Origin: Actinoplanes sp. SE50/110
Lineage (GTDB): Bacteria > Actinomycetota > Actinomycetes > Mycobacteriales > Micromonosporaceae
DNA length: 64,000 nucleotides
Assembly (NCBI RefSeq): GCF_900119315.1
Contig: NZ_LT827010.1
Coordinates: forward strand, 5,675,001 to 5,739,000
Reading direction: 5' to 3'
Position numbers and translations under genes: made by a program. Below are positions 1 to 8,990 of the stretch, piece after piece; the first letter of the stretch is position 1, and every line of letters begins with the position of its first letter. The notes under the pieces were generated by a model that was not told the DNA's origin, did no database searches, and was given only the letters and a program-made list of their open reading frames with translations.

Positions 1-49
1 ACCGGAAATACCGGTAGCACACTGAAGTCAGCCGATAGCCGGGCCCCGG

Positions 50-1252
50 TCAGCGACGCCGCTTGGGGTTGAACCGGTGCGCGGCGGTGAGCGTGCGGGT
101 GGACCAGCGCATCGCGTCCAGCGCCGGGACGGCCAGGTCCTCGGAGCCGGGCTCGCCGGCCTCGTAGGCCCGGACCGCGCCCAGCACCATGCCGAGACGG
201 CCGGTGCCGTGGGTGAGCGCGTCCGAGACGTCGCTGGTCAGGGGCAGGTGCTCAGCCATCGCGGTCGGGGTGAAACCCATCAGCCGGGCCATCCCGGTGA
301 CCAGCCCGGCCACGAAGGCGGCACCCGGGTCGGCGCCGAAGCGCTGGGCCAGGTTCTCGCAGAGGCGGGCCTGGGTCAGCGCGGTGAGCAGCTGCTCCTC
401 CGGGGCCTCGGCGACGTCGTCGACCACCATCAGGGTGGCCCAGCGGCGGATCCGGGTGAGGCCGACCAGCATGACCGCCTGGCGCACCGAGGAGATCCGG
501 CTGACCACGCCGGCCGCCACCGAGTTGCTCACCCGCAGGACGCGCATGGCCAGAGCCGGATCGCTGACGATGATCGAGGTGATCTTCTCCAGCGGGACGT
601 CCGGGGACATCAGGGCCGCGACCAGTTCCAGGCGGCGCAGCCGGGACGGGGACATGCTGGGGGCGCTGAGCACCTGGGGGCGGCTCAGGGCGTACCCCTG
701 CCGCAGTTCCATGCCGTAGCGGTCCGCGATCGCGATCTGCTCGTCGGTCTCCAGACGTTCGCCGACCAGCGCGATGCCCGGGTACCGACGACAGGCGGCG
801 ACGATCTCGTCGAGCCGGCTGAGGTCGCCGTCCAGGAGATCGAGCTTGACGTACGAGGCGAGCGCGAGCAGCTGTTCGTGACCGGAGCCCCAGACGAAGT
901 CGTCCAGGGCGATCTTGTAGCCGGCCGCGGTCAGCTGCGTGATCCCCTCGATCACCTCGTCGTCGACGGTGACCGTCTCCAGAACCTCCAGCACGACCTG
1001 TTCCGGACCGAACGGCAACGGCAGCCGGCCGGTCACGAACTCACGGGTGAGGTTGATGAAGCACGGCCGGTTGCCGGCCACCTCCGCGATCCCGAACTCG
1101 GTGAACGCGTTGATCATGACGGTGCTGGTCGCATAGGTGTCCTGACGGCCCGACGCGACGTCGTCCATACGGCCGCGGAAGAGCAGCTCGTATGCGACAA
1201 CAGCGCCCTGCGCGTCGAAGATCGGCTGCCGACCGACGTGCACCGCTTCCAT
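50..1252 (-). CDS. EAL/HDOD domain signalling protein (YuxH-like), probably catalytically inactive EAL
   Basis: About 400 residues. The N-terminal half is an EAL-type fold beginning VHVGRQPIFD, but the signature reads EVLE rather than EAL and the downstream DDF is the only clear acidic pair. It is therefore more likely a c-di-GMP binder or dead enzyme than a phosphodiesterase. The C-terminal half (about residues 200-400) is an HDOD domain with SPDVPLEKITSIIVSDPALA and VLRVSNS. EAL-HDOD proteins of this kind act as signalling scaffolds. The start is placed at the ATG at 1252; an in-frame GTG at 1267 would add five residues and neither has a strong ribosome site. Divergent from the acyl-CoA ligase at 1418, with about 165 bp of shared upstream DNA. 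Confidence 0.85.
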   Translation of the reverse strand: MEAVHVGRQPIFDAQGAVVAYELLFRGRMDDVASGRQDTYATSTVMINAFTEFGIAEVAGNRPCFINLTREFVTGRLPLPFGPEQVVLEVLETVTVDDEVIEGITQLTAAGYKIALDDFVWGSGHEQLLALASYVKLDLLDGDLSRLDEIVAACRRYPGIALVGERLETDEQIAIADRYGMELRQGYALSRPQVLSAPSMSPSRLRRLELVAALMSPDVPLEKITSIIVSDPALAMRVLRVSNSVAAGVVSRISSVRQAVMLVGLTRIRRWATLMVVDDVAEAPEEQLLTALTQARLCENLAQRFGADPGAAFVAGLVTGMARLMGFTPTAMAEHLPLTSDVSDALTHGTGRLGMVLGAVRAYEAGEPGSEDLAVPALDAMRWSTRTLTAAHRFNPKRRR

Positions 1253-1417
1253 CACCGGAATTCCCACGCCGTCGCCATCGGCACAAAAACCGGCGACCTG
1301 ACGAATACCGCCGGGGAAACAATGCCGAAACGGTGGTTCCGCCGCGAGGCAGGCTCATGTTGGGATGAGACCGCCGTCACAGCACCAGTCACAGCACCAC
1401 TCGAAGGGATCCACCGG

Positions 1418-2971
1418 ATGCTCAACCTCTCCATTCTGCTGGAGGACAGCGCCCGTCGTCACCCGGACCGCGCCGCCGTGGTGCTCGGCCCGCAGCGCCT
1501 GACCTACGCCCAGGTGGAGGCGGCGGCCGGCCAGGTGGCGAACATGCTGGTCGCGCGTGGCATCCAGCCGGGTGACAGGGTCGCCCTCTCCTGCCCGAAC
1601 CTGCCGTACTTCCCGATCGTCTACTACGGCATCCTCAAGGCTGGCGCGGTCGTGGTGCCGCTGAACGTGCTGCTCAAGGGGCGGGAGATCACGTACCACC
1701 TGAAGGATTCGCAGGCGACGGCGTACTTCTGCTTCGAGGGCACCGCCGAGCTGCCGATGGGCGTCGAGGGCCGGGCCGGCTTCGAGGGCGCCGCGGACTG
1801 CGAGCACTTCTTCCTGATCACCGCGGACCCGGCGGCCGCCTCGCCGATCGAGGGCACCGAAACCCTGGGGCAGGCCCTCGCCGGGCACGGCCCGACCTTC
1901 GAGACGGTGCTGCGCGCCGAGACCGACGCCGCGGTCATCCTGTACACCAGCGGCACCACCGGCCAGGCCAAGGGCGCCGAACTGTCCCACTCGAACCTGG
2001 TGCTCAACGCGCTCACCTGCAACCGGCTGTTCAACTCCCAGCCGGCCACCGACACGCACCTGCTGGTGCTGCCGCTGTTCCACTCGTTCGGCTCGACGGT
2101 CAACATGAACGCCGGCTTCTCGGTGGCGGCCACCCTGGTGCTGCTGCCCCGGTTCGAGGCGAACGCCGCCGTACGGCTGCTGCAGGACGAGAACGTGACC
2201 TTCTTCGCCGGCGTGCCCACCATGTACTGGGGGCTGCTGAACGCGCTCAGCGCCAACGAGGGCGTCGACGTCGAGCGGATCGCGGCGAACATGCGGGTCG
2301 CCGTCTCCGGCGGCTCCAGCCTGCCGATCGAGATCATCAAGGCGGTCCGGGAGCGCTTCGGGGTCACCATCCTGGAGGGGTACGGGCTCAGCGAGACCTC
2401 CCCGGTGGCCACCTTCAGCGACCCGGACGGCGAGCCCCGGCCCGGCTCGATCGGCATCCCGATCTGGGGCGTCGAGGTCAAGCTGATCGACGCCGAGTGG
2501 AACACGGTCACCGGCGTGGACGAGATCGGCGAGATCGCGATCCGCGGCCACAACATCATGAAGGGGTACTACAACCGACCGGAGGCGACCGCCGAGGTGA
2601 TGCGGGACGGCTGGTTCCGCTCCGGGGATCTGGCGCGCCGGGACAAGGACGGCTTCTACTACATCGTCGACCGGGCCAAGGACATGATCATCCGCGGTGG
2701 CTTCAACGTGTACCCGCGGGAGATCGAGGAGGTGCTGCTCACCCACGAGGCGGTGTCGCTGGCCGCGGTGATCGGGGTGGCGCACCCCAGCCACGGCGAG
2801 GAGGTGAAGGCGTACGTGATCCTCAAGCCGGGCGCCTCGGCCACCGAGGACGAGCTGGTCGCCTGGAGCCGGGAGCAGATGGCCTCGTACAAGTACCCCC
2901 GGATCGTCAAGATCGTCGAGTCGCTGCCCATGACGGCGACCGGCAAACTGCTCAAACGCGAGCTCGACTGA
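1418..2971 (+). CDS. AMP-dependent acyl-CoA synthetase/ligase (class I adenylate-forming)
   Basis: 517 residues, full length for a FadD-type ligase that activates a carboxylic acid as acyl-AMP and transfers it to CoA. Core motifs are in order: P-loop YTSGTTGQAKG (about residue 175), GYGLSETSPV, SGDLARRDKDGF with the hinge region following, RGGFNVYPREIEEVL, and the C-terminal catalytic lysine in TATGKLLKREL. The frame is open far upstream, but coding begins at the ATG at 1418, preceded by GAAGGGA eight bases upstream. The substrate cannot be read from sequence; long- or medium-chain fatty acid is likely. A short direct repeat (CACAGCACCA, twice, 1379-1399) lies in the leader. A strong hairpin follows the stop. 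Confidence 0.9.
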   Translation: MLNLSILLEDSARRHPDRAAVVLGPQRLTYAQVEAAAGQVANMLVARGIQPGDRVALSCPNLPYFPIVYYGILKAGAVVVPLNVLLKGREITYHLKDSQATAYFCFEGTAELPMGVEGRAGFEGAADCEHFFLITADPAAASPIEGTETLGQALAGHGPTFETVLRAETDAAVILYTSGTTGQAKGAELSHSNLVLNALTCNRLFNSQPATDTHLLVLPLFHSFGSTVNMNAGFSVAATLVLLPRFEANAAVRLLQDENVTFFAGVPTMYWGLLNALSANEGVDVERIAANMRVAVSGGSSLPIEIIKAVRERFGVTILEGYGLSETSPVATFSDPDGEPRPGSIGIPIWGVEVKLIDAEWNTVTGVDEIGEIAIRGHNIMKGYYNRPEATAEVMRDGWFRSGDLARRDKDGFYYIVDRAKDMIIRGGFNVYPREIEEVLLTHEAVSLAAVIGVAHPSHGEEVKAYVILKPGASATEDELVAWSREQMASYKYPRIVKIVESLPMTATGKLLKRELD

Positions 2972-2995
2972 GCCGCGCGGCGACAGCAGGCGACA

Positions 2996-3029
2996 CCGGT
3001 GCCCGGCGGGAGACCTCGCCGGGCACCGG
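2996..3029 (+). terminator. Hairpin terminator after acyl-CoA ligase
   Basis: Perfect 13-bp arms, CCGGTGCCCGGCG and its complement, around an 8-base loop, 25 bases after the stop at 2971. There is no U-tract, as is common in high-GC actinobacteria. It isolates the ligase from the glnX operon. Confidence 0.7.
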
Positions 3030-3112
3030 CTGTGACAGAGCGCTGGCGATGATCGGTTGCACCGGTGACGCACAGTGGACGGCTAGGAACGACCCGCACT
3101 CGGGAGGCACGC

Positions 3113-4423
3113 GTGACCACCACCCTGGCGCATCGACCCACGGCGACCGCGGCCTATTCGCCGCCGGCGGGCCGGCTGGCGCGCCGGGTCGCCGACCTGC
3201 GTCACCACTCCCCCGGGCGGCTGCAGCTGATCCTCGCCGGCCTGCTCACCCTGGGCCTGCTGACCGGCCTGGTGGCCGGGCTGACCGCGCACTCGGCGAG
3301 CGCCGGCACCGCGGATCTCGGCCGGCGCGCCCAGCCGCTGATGGTGGAGGCCGAAACGATCTACTCGACGCTGGCCGACGCGGACACCACCGCGGCCCAG
3401 GCGTTCCTGGCCGGCGGCCTGGAGCCGGCCGGGATGACCCAGCGGTACGACGACGACCTGGGCCGGGCCGGCGCCGCGCTGACCCGGGCCGCCCGGCTGG
3501 CGCCCGACGACAGCGACGCCGACCGTCAGGTCGAGGCGCTGGCCACCGGCATCTCCCGGTACGCCGCTCTGGTCGCCACCGCGCGGGCGAACAACCGGCA
3601 GAACCTGCCGATCGGCGCCTCCTACCTGGCGGCCGCCTCCCAGCTCAACCGGGAGACCCTGCAGCCGCAGGCGCAGGCGCTGTTCCGGGTCGCCGACCGG
3701 GGCCTGTCCCGGGGCTACGCGACGGCCCGCAGCTCCTGGTGGCTGATCCTGCTGCTGGTGCTGTTCGTGGCGCTGGGCATCGCGCTGGTCGCCGGCCAGG
3801 GCTACCTGAGCCGGACCACCCGGCGCACCTTCAACGTCCCGATGGTCGCCGCCACCGCCCTCTTCGCGCTGCTCGCGCTGACCACCGGCGTGCTGTTCAC
3901 CAACCAGCGGGCACACCTCGACGACGCCACCCGGGACGGGTCGGCCCCGGTCGCGGCGCTGGCCGAGATCCGGATCGCGGCGCTCACCGAGCGGGCCGAC
4001 GAGGCGCTCACCCTCGGGTCCCGCGGCACGGTCGACAAGGAGGCCGACTTCGCGGCGGTCTCCGGCCGGGTCAACTTCGACGATCCCCGCCTAGGGGCCA
4101 CCTCGCCGGGGTTGCTGGACACCGCCCGCCGGCAGCATGCGGCCTACGTGCAGGAGCACGGGCAGGTGCAGAAGCTGAACGCCGGGGGTGACTACGACGG
4201 CGCGGTCAAGGCGGCCCTGAGCGACACCTCGGCCCGGGCGTTCACCGGGCTCACCGACGCCCTGGACCGGTCGATCAGCGAGCGGCGGGCGGCGTTCGCC
4301 GACGAGATCGACGGGGCCGGCGCCGGGCTGACCCTGCTGACCGTGCTCGGTCCCCTGCTCGCCCTGGCCGCCTGTGCGCTGGTTTTCGTGGGCATCCGCG
4401 CCCGTCTGGAGGAATACCGGTGA
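3113..4423 (+). CDS. glnX: GlnX-like membrane sensor protein of the PknG pathway
   Basis: 436 residues. A first hydrophobic segment (about residues 40-62, LILAGLLTLGLLTGLVAGL) precedes a helical extracytoplasmic domain. A pair of membrane segments sits near the middle (SSWWLILLLVLFVALGIAL and VAATALFALLALTTGV), then a second helical domain and a last segment close to the C-terminus. In mycobacteria GlnX (Rv0412c) and GlnH relay external Asp/Glu to PknG; the same gene order here is the main reason for the name, since sequence similarity cannot be measured by eye. The GTG at 3113 has GGGAGG seven bases upstream; an earlier in-frame GTG at 3065 has none. The stop overlaps the start of glnH, so translation is coupled. 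Confidence 0.75.
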   Translation: MTTTLAHRPTATAAYSPPAGRLARRVADLRHHSPGRLQLILAGLLTLGLLTGLVAGLTAHSASAGTADLGRRAQPLMVEAETIYSTLADADTTAAQAFLAGGLEPAGMTQRYDDDLGRAGAALTRAARLAPDDSDADRQVEALATGISRYAALVATARANNRQNLPIGASYLAAASQLNRETLQPQAQALFRVADRGLSRGYATARSSWWLILLLVLFVALGIALVAGQGYLSRTTRRTFNVPMVAATALFALLALTTGVLFTNQRAHLDDATRDGSAPVAALAEIRIAALTERADEALTLGSRGTVDKEADFAAVSGRVNFDDPRLGATSPGLLDTARRQHAAYVQEHGQVQKLNAGGDYDGAVKAALSDTSARAFTGLTDALDRSISERRAAFADEIDGAGAGLTLLTVLGPLLALAACALVFVGIRARLEEYR

Positions 4424-5403
4424 TGCGTGCCCGTCTCGCCCTGATCGTCACCGCGGCGCTGCTGCTCGGCTCAGCCGGCTGCGCCGGCGACTCGTCGCCG
4501 CGCTACGACGCCACCCCCGGCCCCACCACCAGCGGCGGCACGGTGATCGACGCCGCGCCCGGCCCGTCCACCGGCGCCACGCCGGCCCCGGACACCTCCT
4601 GCAACCCGCGGGCCAGCCTGCGGCCGAGCGGCGCCCTGCCGCAGCCGGGCGCGATGCCGGCCGCCTCGCTGATGGCCCAGATCCGGCAGCGCGGCCGGCT
4701 GATCCTCGGCACCAGCCAGGACACCCTGCTGTTCAGCTCGCGCAACCCGCAGACCGGCAAGGTCGAGGGGTTCGACGTCGACATGGCCCGGCTGGTCGCC
4801 CAGGCGATCTTCGGCGACCGGGACAAGGTGCAGATCAAGGTGATCCCGTACAACGAGCGGGTCAACGCGGTGCTGCGCGGCGACGTGGACCTGGTCGCCG
4901 ACACGATGACCGCGAACTGCGCCCGGTGGAAGGACGTGGACTTCTCCACGACGTACTACGAGGCCGGGCAGAAGGTGCTGGTCAAGATCAACTCTACGGC
5001 GACCGGGATCGAGGACCTGGCCGGGCAGAAGGTGTGCGCGGCGACCGGCTCGACGTCGTACGACACCATCGCCAGGGTGCGGACCAAGCCGATCCCGGTC
5101 GCCAAGCCCACCTTCGGCGACTGCCTGGTCGCCTTCCAGCAGAACGAGGTGGACGCCATCTCCACCGACGACACCATCCTGGCCGGGATGGCCGCCCAGG
5201 ACCCGTATGCGAAGGTGGTCGGCCAGCGATACACCGAGGAGCCGTACGGGATGGCGATGAACAAGCAGCACCCGGAGTTCACCCGGTTCGTCAACGCGGT
5301 GCTCGACCGGGCCCGGCAGGACGGCACCTGGGCGAAAACGTACGAGACATGGCTGGGCCGCTTCGGCGCGGCGCCGAAGCCGCCGGCGGCACAGTACCGA
5401 TGA
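4423..5403 (+). CDS. glnH: GlnH-like solute-binding lipoprotein (amino-acid sensing)
   Basis: 326 residues. The N-terminal signal peptide ends in a lipobox-like LLGSAGC, so Cys is the probable lipidated residue, followed by a Pro/Gly/Thr-rich linker to about residue 75. The rest is a type II periplasmic binding fold of the glutamate/aspartate family: RGRLILGTSQDTLLFSSRNP, GFDVDMARLVAQAIFG, DLVADTMTANCARW, a second-lobe segment starting at KVCAATGSTSYDTI, and a C-terminal TWAKTYETWLG. It probably presents bound Asp/Glu to GlnX rather than feeding a transporter, because no ABC permease or ATPase lies nearby. The ATG at 4423 overlaps the glnX stop; a GTG three bases earlier is an alternative. 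Confidence 0.85.
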   Translation: MRARLALIVTAALLLGSAGCAGDSSPRYDATPGPTTSGGTVIDAAPGPSTGATPAPDTSCNPRASLRPSGALPQPGAMPAASLMAQIRQRGRLILGTSQDTLLFSSRNPQTGKVEGFDVDMARLVAQAIFGDRDKVQIKVIPYNERVNAVLRGDVDLVADTMTANCARWKDVDFSTTYYEAGQKVLVKINSTATGIEDLAGQKVCAATGSTSYDTIARVRTKPIPVAKPTFGDCLVAFQQNEVDAISTDDTILAGMAAQDPYAKVVGQRYTEEPYGMAMNKQHPEFTRFVNAVLDRARQDGTWAKTYETWLGRFGAAPKPPAAQYR

Positions 5404-6593
5404 CGGCACCATCGGTAGCCCCCGCCGACGCCGAGCTGGCGCGCCTCGAGACCGCGGTCGAAGCCATGTCGCGCAACCTCGTCGAGCTCGACCAGCTGCC
5501 GGCCCGCCAGGAGCTGGACGCCGCGACGCTGACCGGCCGGACGGCGGCCGAGTGGGCCGACGCGAGCGTCGCGATGGCCGCGCTCTGGGACGGTTTCCGG
5601 ATGCTCTCCGAGTCGATCGCGCGTGCCCAGTCGCTGCGCGCCCAGCGGCGGCTCAGCGACAGTGACCGGGCCACCTACGTGCACGTCGTGCTCGGCCCGT
5701 CGATCCTTCTCTCCACCACCACGGTGCCGCTGGCCCAGCGCGGGCTGCTCGGCGCCGGGCAGGTCACCACCACCTGCTCACCGGCCGAGTTGCTGGCCGC
5801 GATGGAGCGCTCGTTCAGCACCGCCGTCGACGTCGCCACCCGGGCCTCGGAGGCCTGGCAGCGGCTGCTGCCGGCGGCCGGCGAGGTGGCCGACGCGCTG
5901 CAGCGGGCCCGGCGGCTCAGCCGGGAGGCGGGCGCGCCCACCGCGCTGCTCGACCAGGCCGACCGGCTGCTCGGCGACCTGACCGGCACGCTGGCCGGCG
6001 ACCCGCTCGGCGCCGACCCGGCGATCCTGCAGCGGGTCCGTGACCTGCTGCAGCGGGCCGACGCGGAGCGCACCTCGGCGGCCGAGCTGCGCGACTCGCT
6101 GCACCGCCGGCTGGCCGACGCCCGCGACCGGGCCGACGAGTTGGACCGCGCGGAGCGGGAGGCGATCCGGGCCCGGGAGCGGGTCGACGGCCGGTTCGCG
6201 GCCGACCGGATCGCCACGGTCCGCGCCGTGAACCTGCGACCCGACCTGGCCGCGGTCGAGGCGCTCGCGGCCGCCGGCCAGTGGGCGCTGATCAGCCCCC
6301 GGCTGGCCCGCTGGTCGCGGGAGGCCGGGGAGCGGCTGGCCGCGCTCGCCGCGGTGCGTCACCACAACGACCGGTTGCTCGCCGACCGGGACGAGCTGCG
6401 CGGCCGGCTCAGCGCCTACCAGGCCAAGGCGCTGCGCCACGGTCTCGGCGAACACCCCCGGCTCACCCCGCTCGCCGAGCGGGCCCGGACCCTTCTGCAC
6501 ACCGCGCCCTGCGAGCTGGAGCAGGCTCGGCGCGCGGTCGACGCGTACCAGGAAATGCTCACCGCCACGATCGCGAGGGATGCCCGGTCATGA
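5400..6593 (+). CDS. Uncharacterised helical/coiled-coil protein of the pknG cassette
   Basis: 397 residues, almost entirely alanine-, leucine- and arginine-rich helix. No signal peptide or membrane segment is apparent. Strong heptad character runs through about residues 215-275 (many Arg/Glu/Asp with regular Leu/Ala) and again near 300-390. I do not recognise a named domain. The start ATG overlaps the glnH stop by four bases and its own stop overlaps the pknG start by four bases, so it is made in step with both. That position suggests a cytoplasmic adaptor or scaffold linking the GlnH/GlnX sensor to the kinase; this is inference from context only. Confidence 0.75.
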   Translation: MTAPSVAPADAELARLETAVEAMSRNLVELDQLPARQELDAATLTGRTAAEWADASVAMAALWDGFRMLSESIARAQSLRAQRRLSDSDRATYVHVVLGPSILLSTTTVPLAQRGLLGAGQVTTTCSPAELLAAMERSFSTAVDVATRASEAWQRLLPAAGEVADALQRARRLSREAGAPTALLDQADRLLGDLTGTLAGDPLGADPAILQRVRDLLQRADAERTSAAELRDSLHRRLADARDRADELDRAEREAIRARERVDGRFAADRIATVRAVNLRPDLAAVEALAAAGQWALISPRLARWSREAGERLAALAAVRHHNDRLLADRDELRGRLSAYQAKALRHGLGEHPRLTPLAERARTLLHTAPCELEQARRAVDAYQEMLTATIARDARS

Positions 6594-8953
6594 AATGTCA
6601 GCGGGACGGGTGCGGCGGCACCATCGAGGACGGCTACTGCGACAACTGCGGCCTGGCCCCGGCCACCACACCGGCGGCGGCGCCCAGCGCGGCGGGGCCC
6701 AGCGTTGCGGCGGCCAGCGCTGCGGCGGCGGCACCGGCGGGCGGCACGTGCCGGCGCGACGGCTGCGGCGGCACCATCGAGGACGGCTACTGCGACACCT
6801 GCGGTCTGGCCCCGGTCGCCGGTGCGCCGAGCGTGCCGGCACAGCGCACCCCGGAGAAGGCCTCGCGGAACACCGGGACGCAGAGCTCGTCACGGACCAC
6901 CGGCGCCCTCTCCACCCGCACCGGCTCCAGCCGCCGCGGCAGCGGCCGCACCGGCTCCAGCCGCCGCTTCGGCAGCGGCCTGGTCGAGATCGCCCCGATC
7001 GCCAGGGTCGACCCGGCCAGCACGATCATGGCGGACGCGCAGGTCCCGGAGTCGAAGCGGTACTGCGCCAAGTGCAACAACCCGGTCGGCCGGTCCCGCG
7101 GCGACCGCCCGGGCCGCACCTCCGGCTTCTGCCCGTCCTGCGGCGAGGCGTTCAACTTCACCCCGAAGCTGGTCAAGGGCGACGTCGTCGGCGGCCAGTA
7201 CGAGGTGGCCGGCGCCCTCGCGCACGGCGGCCTGGGCTGGGTCTACCTGGCCGTCGACCTGAACGTGTCGCGCCGCTGGGTGGTGCTCAAGGGCCTGCTC
7301 AACTCCGGTGACGAGGACGCGCTGGCCGCCGCCCTGGCCGAGCAGCGGTTCCTGGCCGAGGTCGAGCACCCGAACATCGTCAAGATCTACAACTTCGTCG
7401 AGCACGACGGCGCCGGCTACATCGTGATGGAGTACGTCGGCGGCAAGTCCCTCAAGGACATGCTCAAGCAGCGCCGCGACGCCAACCACGGCGACGCCGA
7501 CCCGCTGCCGCTGGACCAGGCCCTGGAATTCCTCATCGAGATCATGCCGGCGTTCAGCTACCTGCACGAGCGCGGCCTGATCTTCTGCGACTTCAAGCCG
7601 GACAACGTGATCCAGTCCGGCGACCAGATGAAGCTGATCGACCTCGGCGGTGTGGTGCACATCGACGACCAGGACGCGGCGCTCTACGGCACGGTCGGCT
7701 ACCAGGCGCCGGAGATGGCCACCGACGGCCCGTCGGTCGCCTCCGACCTGTACACGATCGGCCGCACCCTGGCCGTGCTCACCACGGACTTCCGCGGCTA
7801 CCAGACGACGTTCAAGGAGAGCCTGCCGGACCGGGACTCGTTCGACGTCTACAAGCAGCACGAGTCGTTCTACCGCCTGGTCGACCGGGCCACCCGGCGC
7901 GACCCGGACGAGCGGTTCGTGGACGCGGCCGAGATGCAGGAGCAGATGCTCGGCGTACTGCGCCAGGTGGTGGCCGCGCAAGGCACCCCGAAACCGGCGC
8001 CGTCCAAGGTCTTCACCGGTGAGCTGCGCACCGACCTGAAGTCGGACGCGCCGCGCTGGCAGGACCTGCCCACCCCGCTGATCGACCTGGCCGACCCGGC
8101 CGCGGTCTTCCTCGCCTCGATCACGGTGACCGATCCGGCCGAGGTGCTCGCCCTGCTCCAGCACGCCCCGCAGGAGACCCCCGAGGTGCGGCTGCGGGCA
8201 CTGCGGGCGGAGATCGACCTGGGCACCCGCCACGGCTTCTTCGGCGACGCGATGAAGGCCCGGGACTCGTTCGCCGAGCTGCACGGCGACGACTGGCGGC
8301 TGGCCTGGTACGACGGGCTGCTCGCGCTGGCCGTCGAGGACTGGACCACGGCCCGGACCCGGTTCGAGGCGGTCTGGGCGGCGCTGCCCGGCGAGCTCGC
8401 CCCGCAGCTGGGGTTCGCCTTCGCCGAGGAGCTGGCCGGCCGGCCCGGCTCGGCGGCGTGGTATTACGACGTGGTCAGCCGCACCGATCCGGCGTACACG
8501 ACGGCGGCCGCCGGGCTGGCCCGCTGCCGGCTCGCCGGCGGCGACCGGGCCGGCGCGGTGGAGGCGTACCAGCGGGTGCCGGGCACCTCCTCGGCGTACG
8601 CGATCTCCCAGGTGGGCGCGGTCCGGGCGCTGGTCCGGGCGCATCCGGTGGCGCAGGTGGACGTGCAGTCGCTGACCGACGCGGCGGCGCTGATCGAGCG
8701 GCTCGAGGTGGAGCGCGCCCAGCTCGCCGAGTTGCGCGCCGAGCTGCTGGAGCAGACGCTGTCCTCGCTCAGGGGCGGCCACCAGGTGCCGGCGTCGGTG
8801 CTCGGCCCGGCGCGCACCGGCGACACGGTGGAGAAGGAGGTGCGGTTCGCCCTGGAGGACGCGTACCGCGAGATGGCCCGCGCCGCGCACGGCGCCGAGA
8901 AGATCCGCCTGGTCGATCTGGCGAACGCGGCCCGGCCGCGAACCCGCACCTGA
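6590..8953 (+). CDS. pknG: Serine/threonine protein kinase PknG with N-terminal zinc ribbons, rubredoxin-like and TPR domains
   Basis: 787 residues. Two near-identical zinc ribbons open the protein (Cys 3, 8, 17, 20 and Cys 54, 59, 68, 71, each in the pattern DGCGGTIEDGYCDxCGLAP). A Ser/Arg/Gly-rich linker follows, then a rubredoxin-like knuckle (Cys 159, 162, 181, 184), then the kinase: glycine loop AHGGLGWVYLA, catalytic lysine in WVVLKG (about 234), catalytic loop FCDFKPDN in place of HRDxKPxN, and IDLGG in place of DFG. The C-terminal 250 residues are TPR-like. This matches PknG, a soluble kinase controlling 2-oxoglutarate and glutamate metabolism through FHA partners. The ATG at 6590 overlaps the upstream stop. 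Confidence 0.93.
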   Translation: MKCQRDGCGGTIEDGYCDNCGLAPATTPAAAPSAAGPSVAAASAAAAAPAGGTCRRDGCGGTIEDGYCDTCGLAPVAGAPSVPAQRTPEKASRNTGTQSSSRTTGALSTRTGSSRRGSGRTGSSRRFGSGLVEIAPIARVDPASTIMADAQVPESKRYCAKCNNPVGRSRGDRPGRTSGFCPSCGEAFNFTPKLVKGDVVGGQYEVAGALAHGGLGWVYLAVDLNVSRRWVVLKGLLNSGDEDALAAALAEQRFLAEVEHPNIVKIYNFVEHDGAGYIVMEYVGGKSLKDMLKQRRDANHGDADPLPLDQALEFLIEIMPAFSYLHERGLIFCDFKPDNVIQSGDQMKLIDLGGVVHIDDQDAALYGTVGYQAPEMATDGPSVASDLYTIGRTLAVLTTDFRGYQTTFKESLPDRDSFDVYKQHESFYRLVDRATRRDPDERFVDAAEMQEQMLGVLRQVVAAQGTPKPAPSKVFTGELRTDLKSDAPRWQDLPTPLIDLADPAAVFLASITVTDPAEVLALLQHAPQETPEVRLRALRAEIDLGTRHGFFGDAMKARDSFAELHGDDWRLAWYDGLLALAVEDWTTARTRFEAVWAALPGELAPQLGFAFAEELAGRPGSAAWYYDVVSRTDPAYTTAAAGLARCRLAGGDRAGAVEAYQRVPGTSSAYAISQVGAVRALVRAHPVAQVDVQSLTDAAALIERLEVERAQLAELRAELLEQTLSSLRGGHQVPASVLGPARTGDTVEKEVRFALEDAYREMARAAHGAEKIRLVDLANAARPRTRT

Positions 8954-8990
8954 GTAGGCACCACACCGGCACGTCCCGAGAGAAGGCAAG

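Noticed and set aside
1-49. CCGG-AAATA-CCGG hairpin at the window start
   Set aside because: Four-base arms only, and the neighbouring gene end is already explained; too weak to call.
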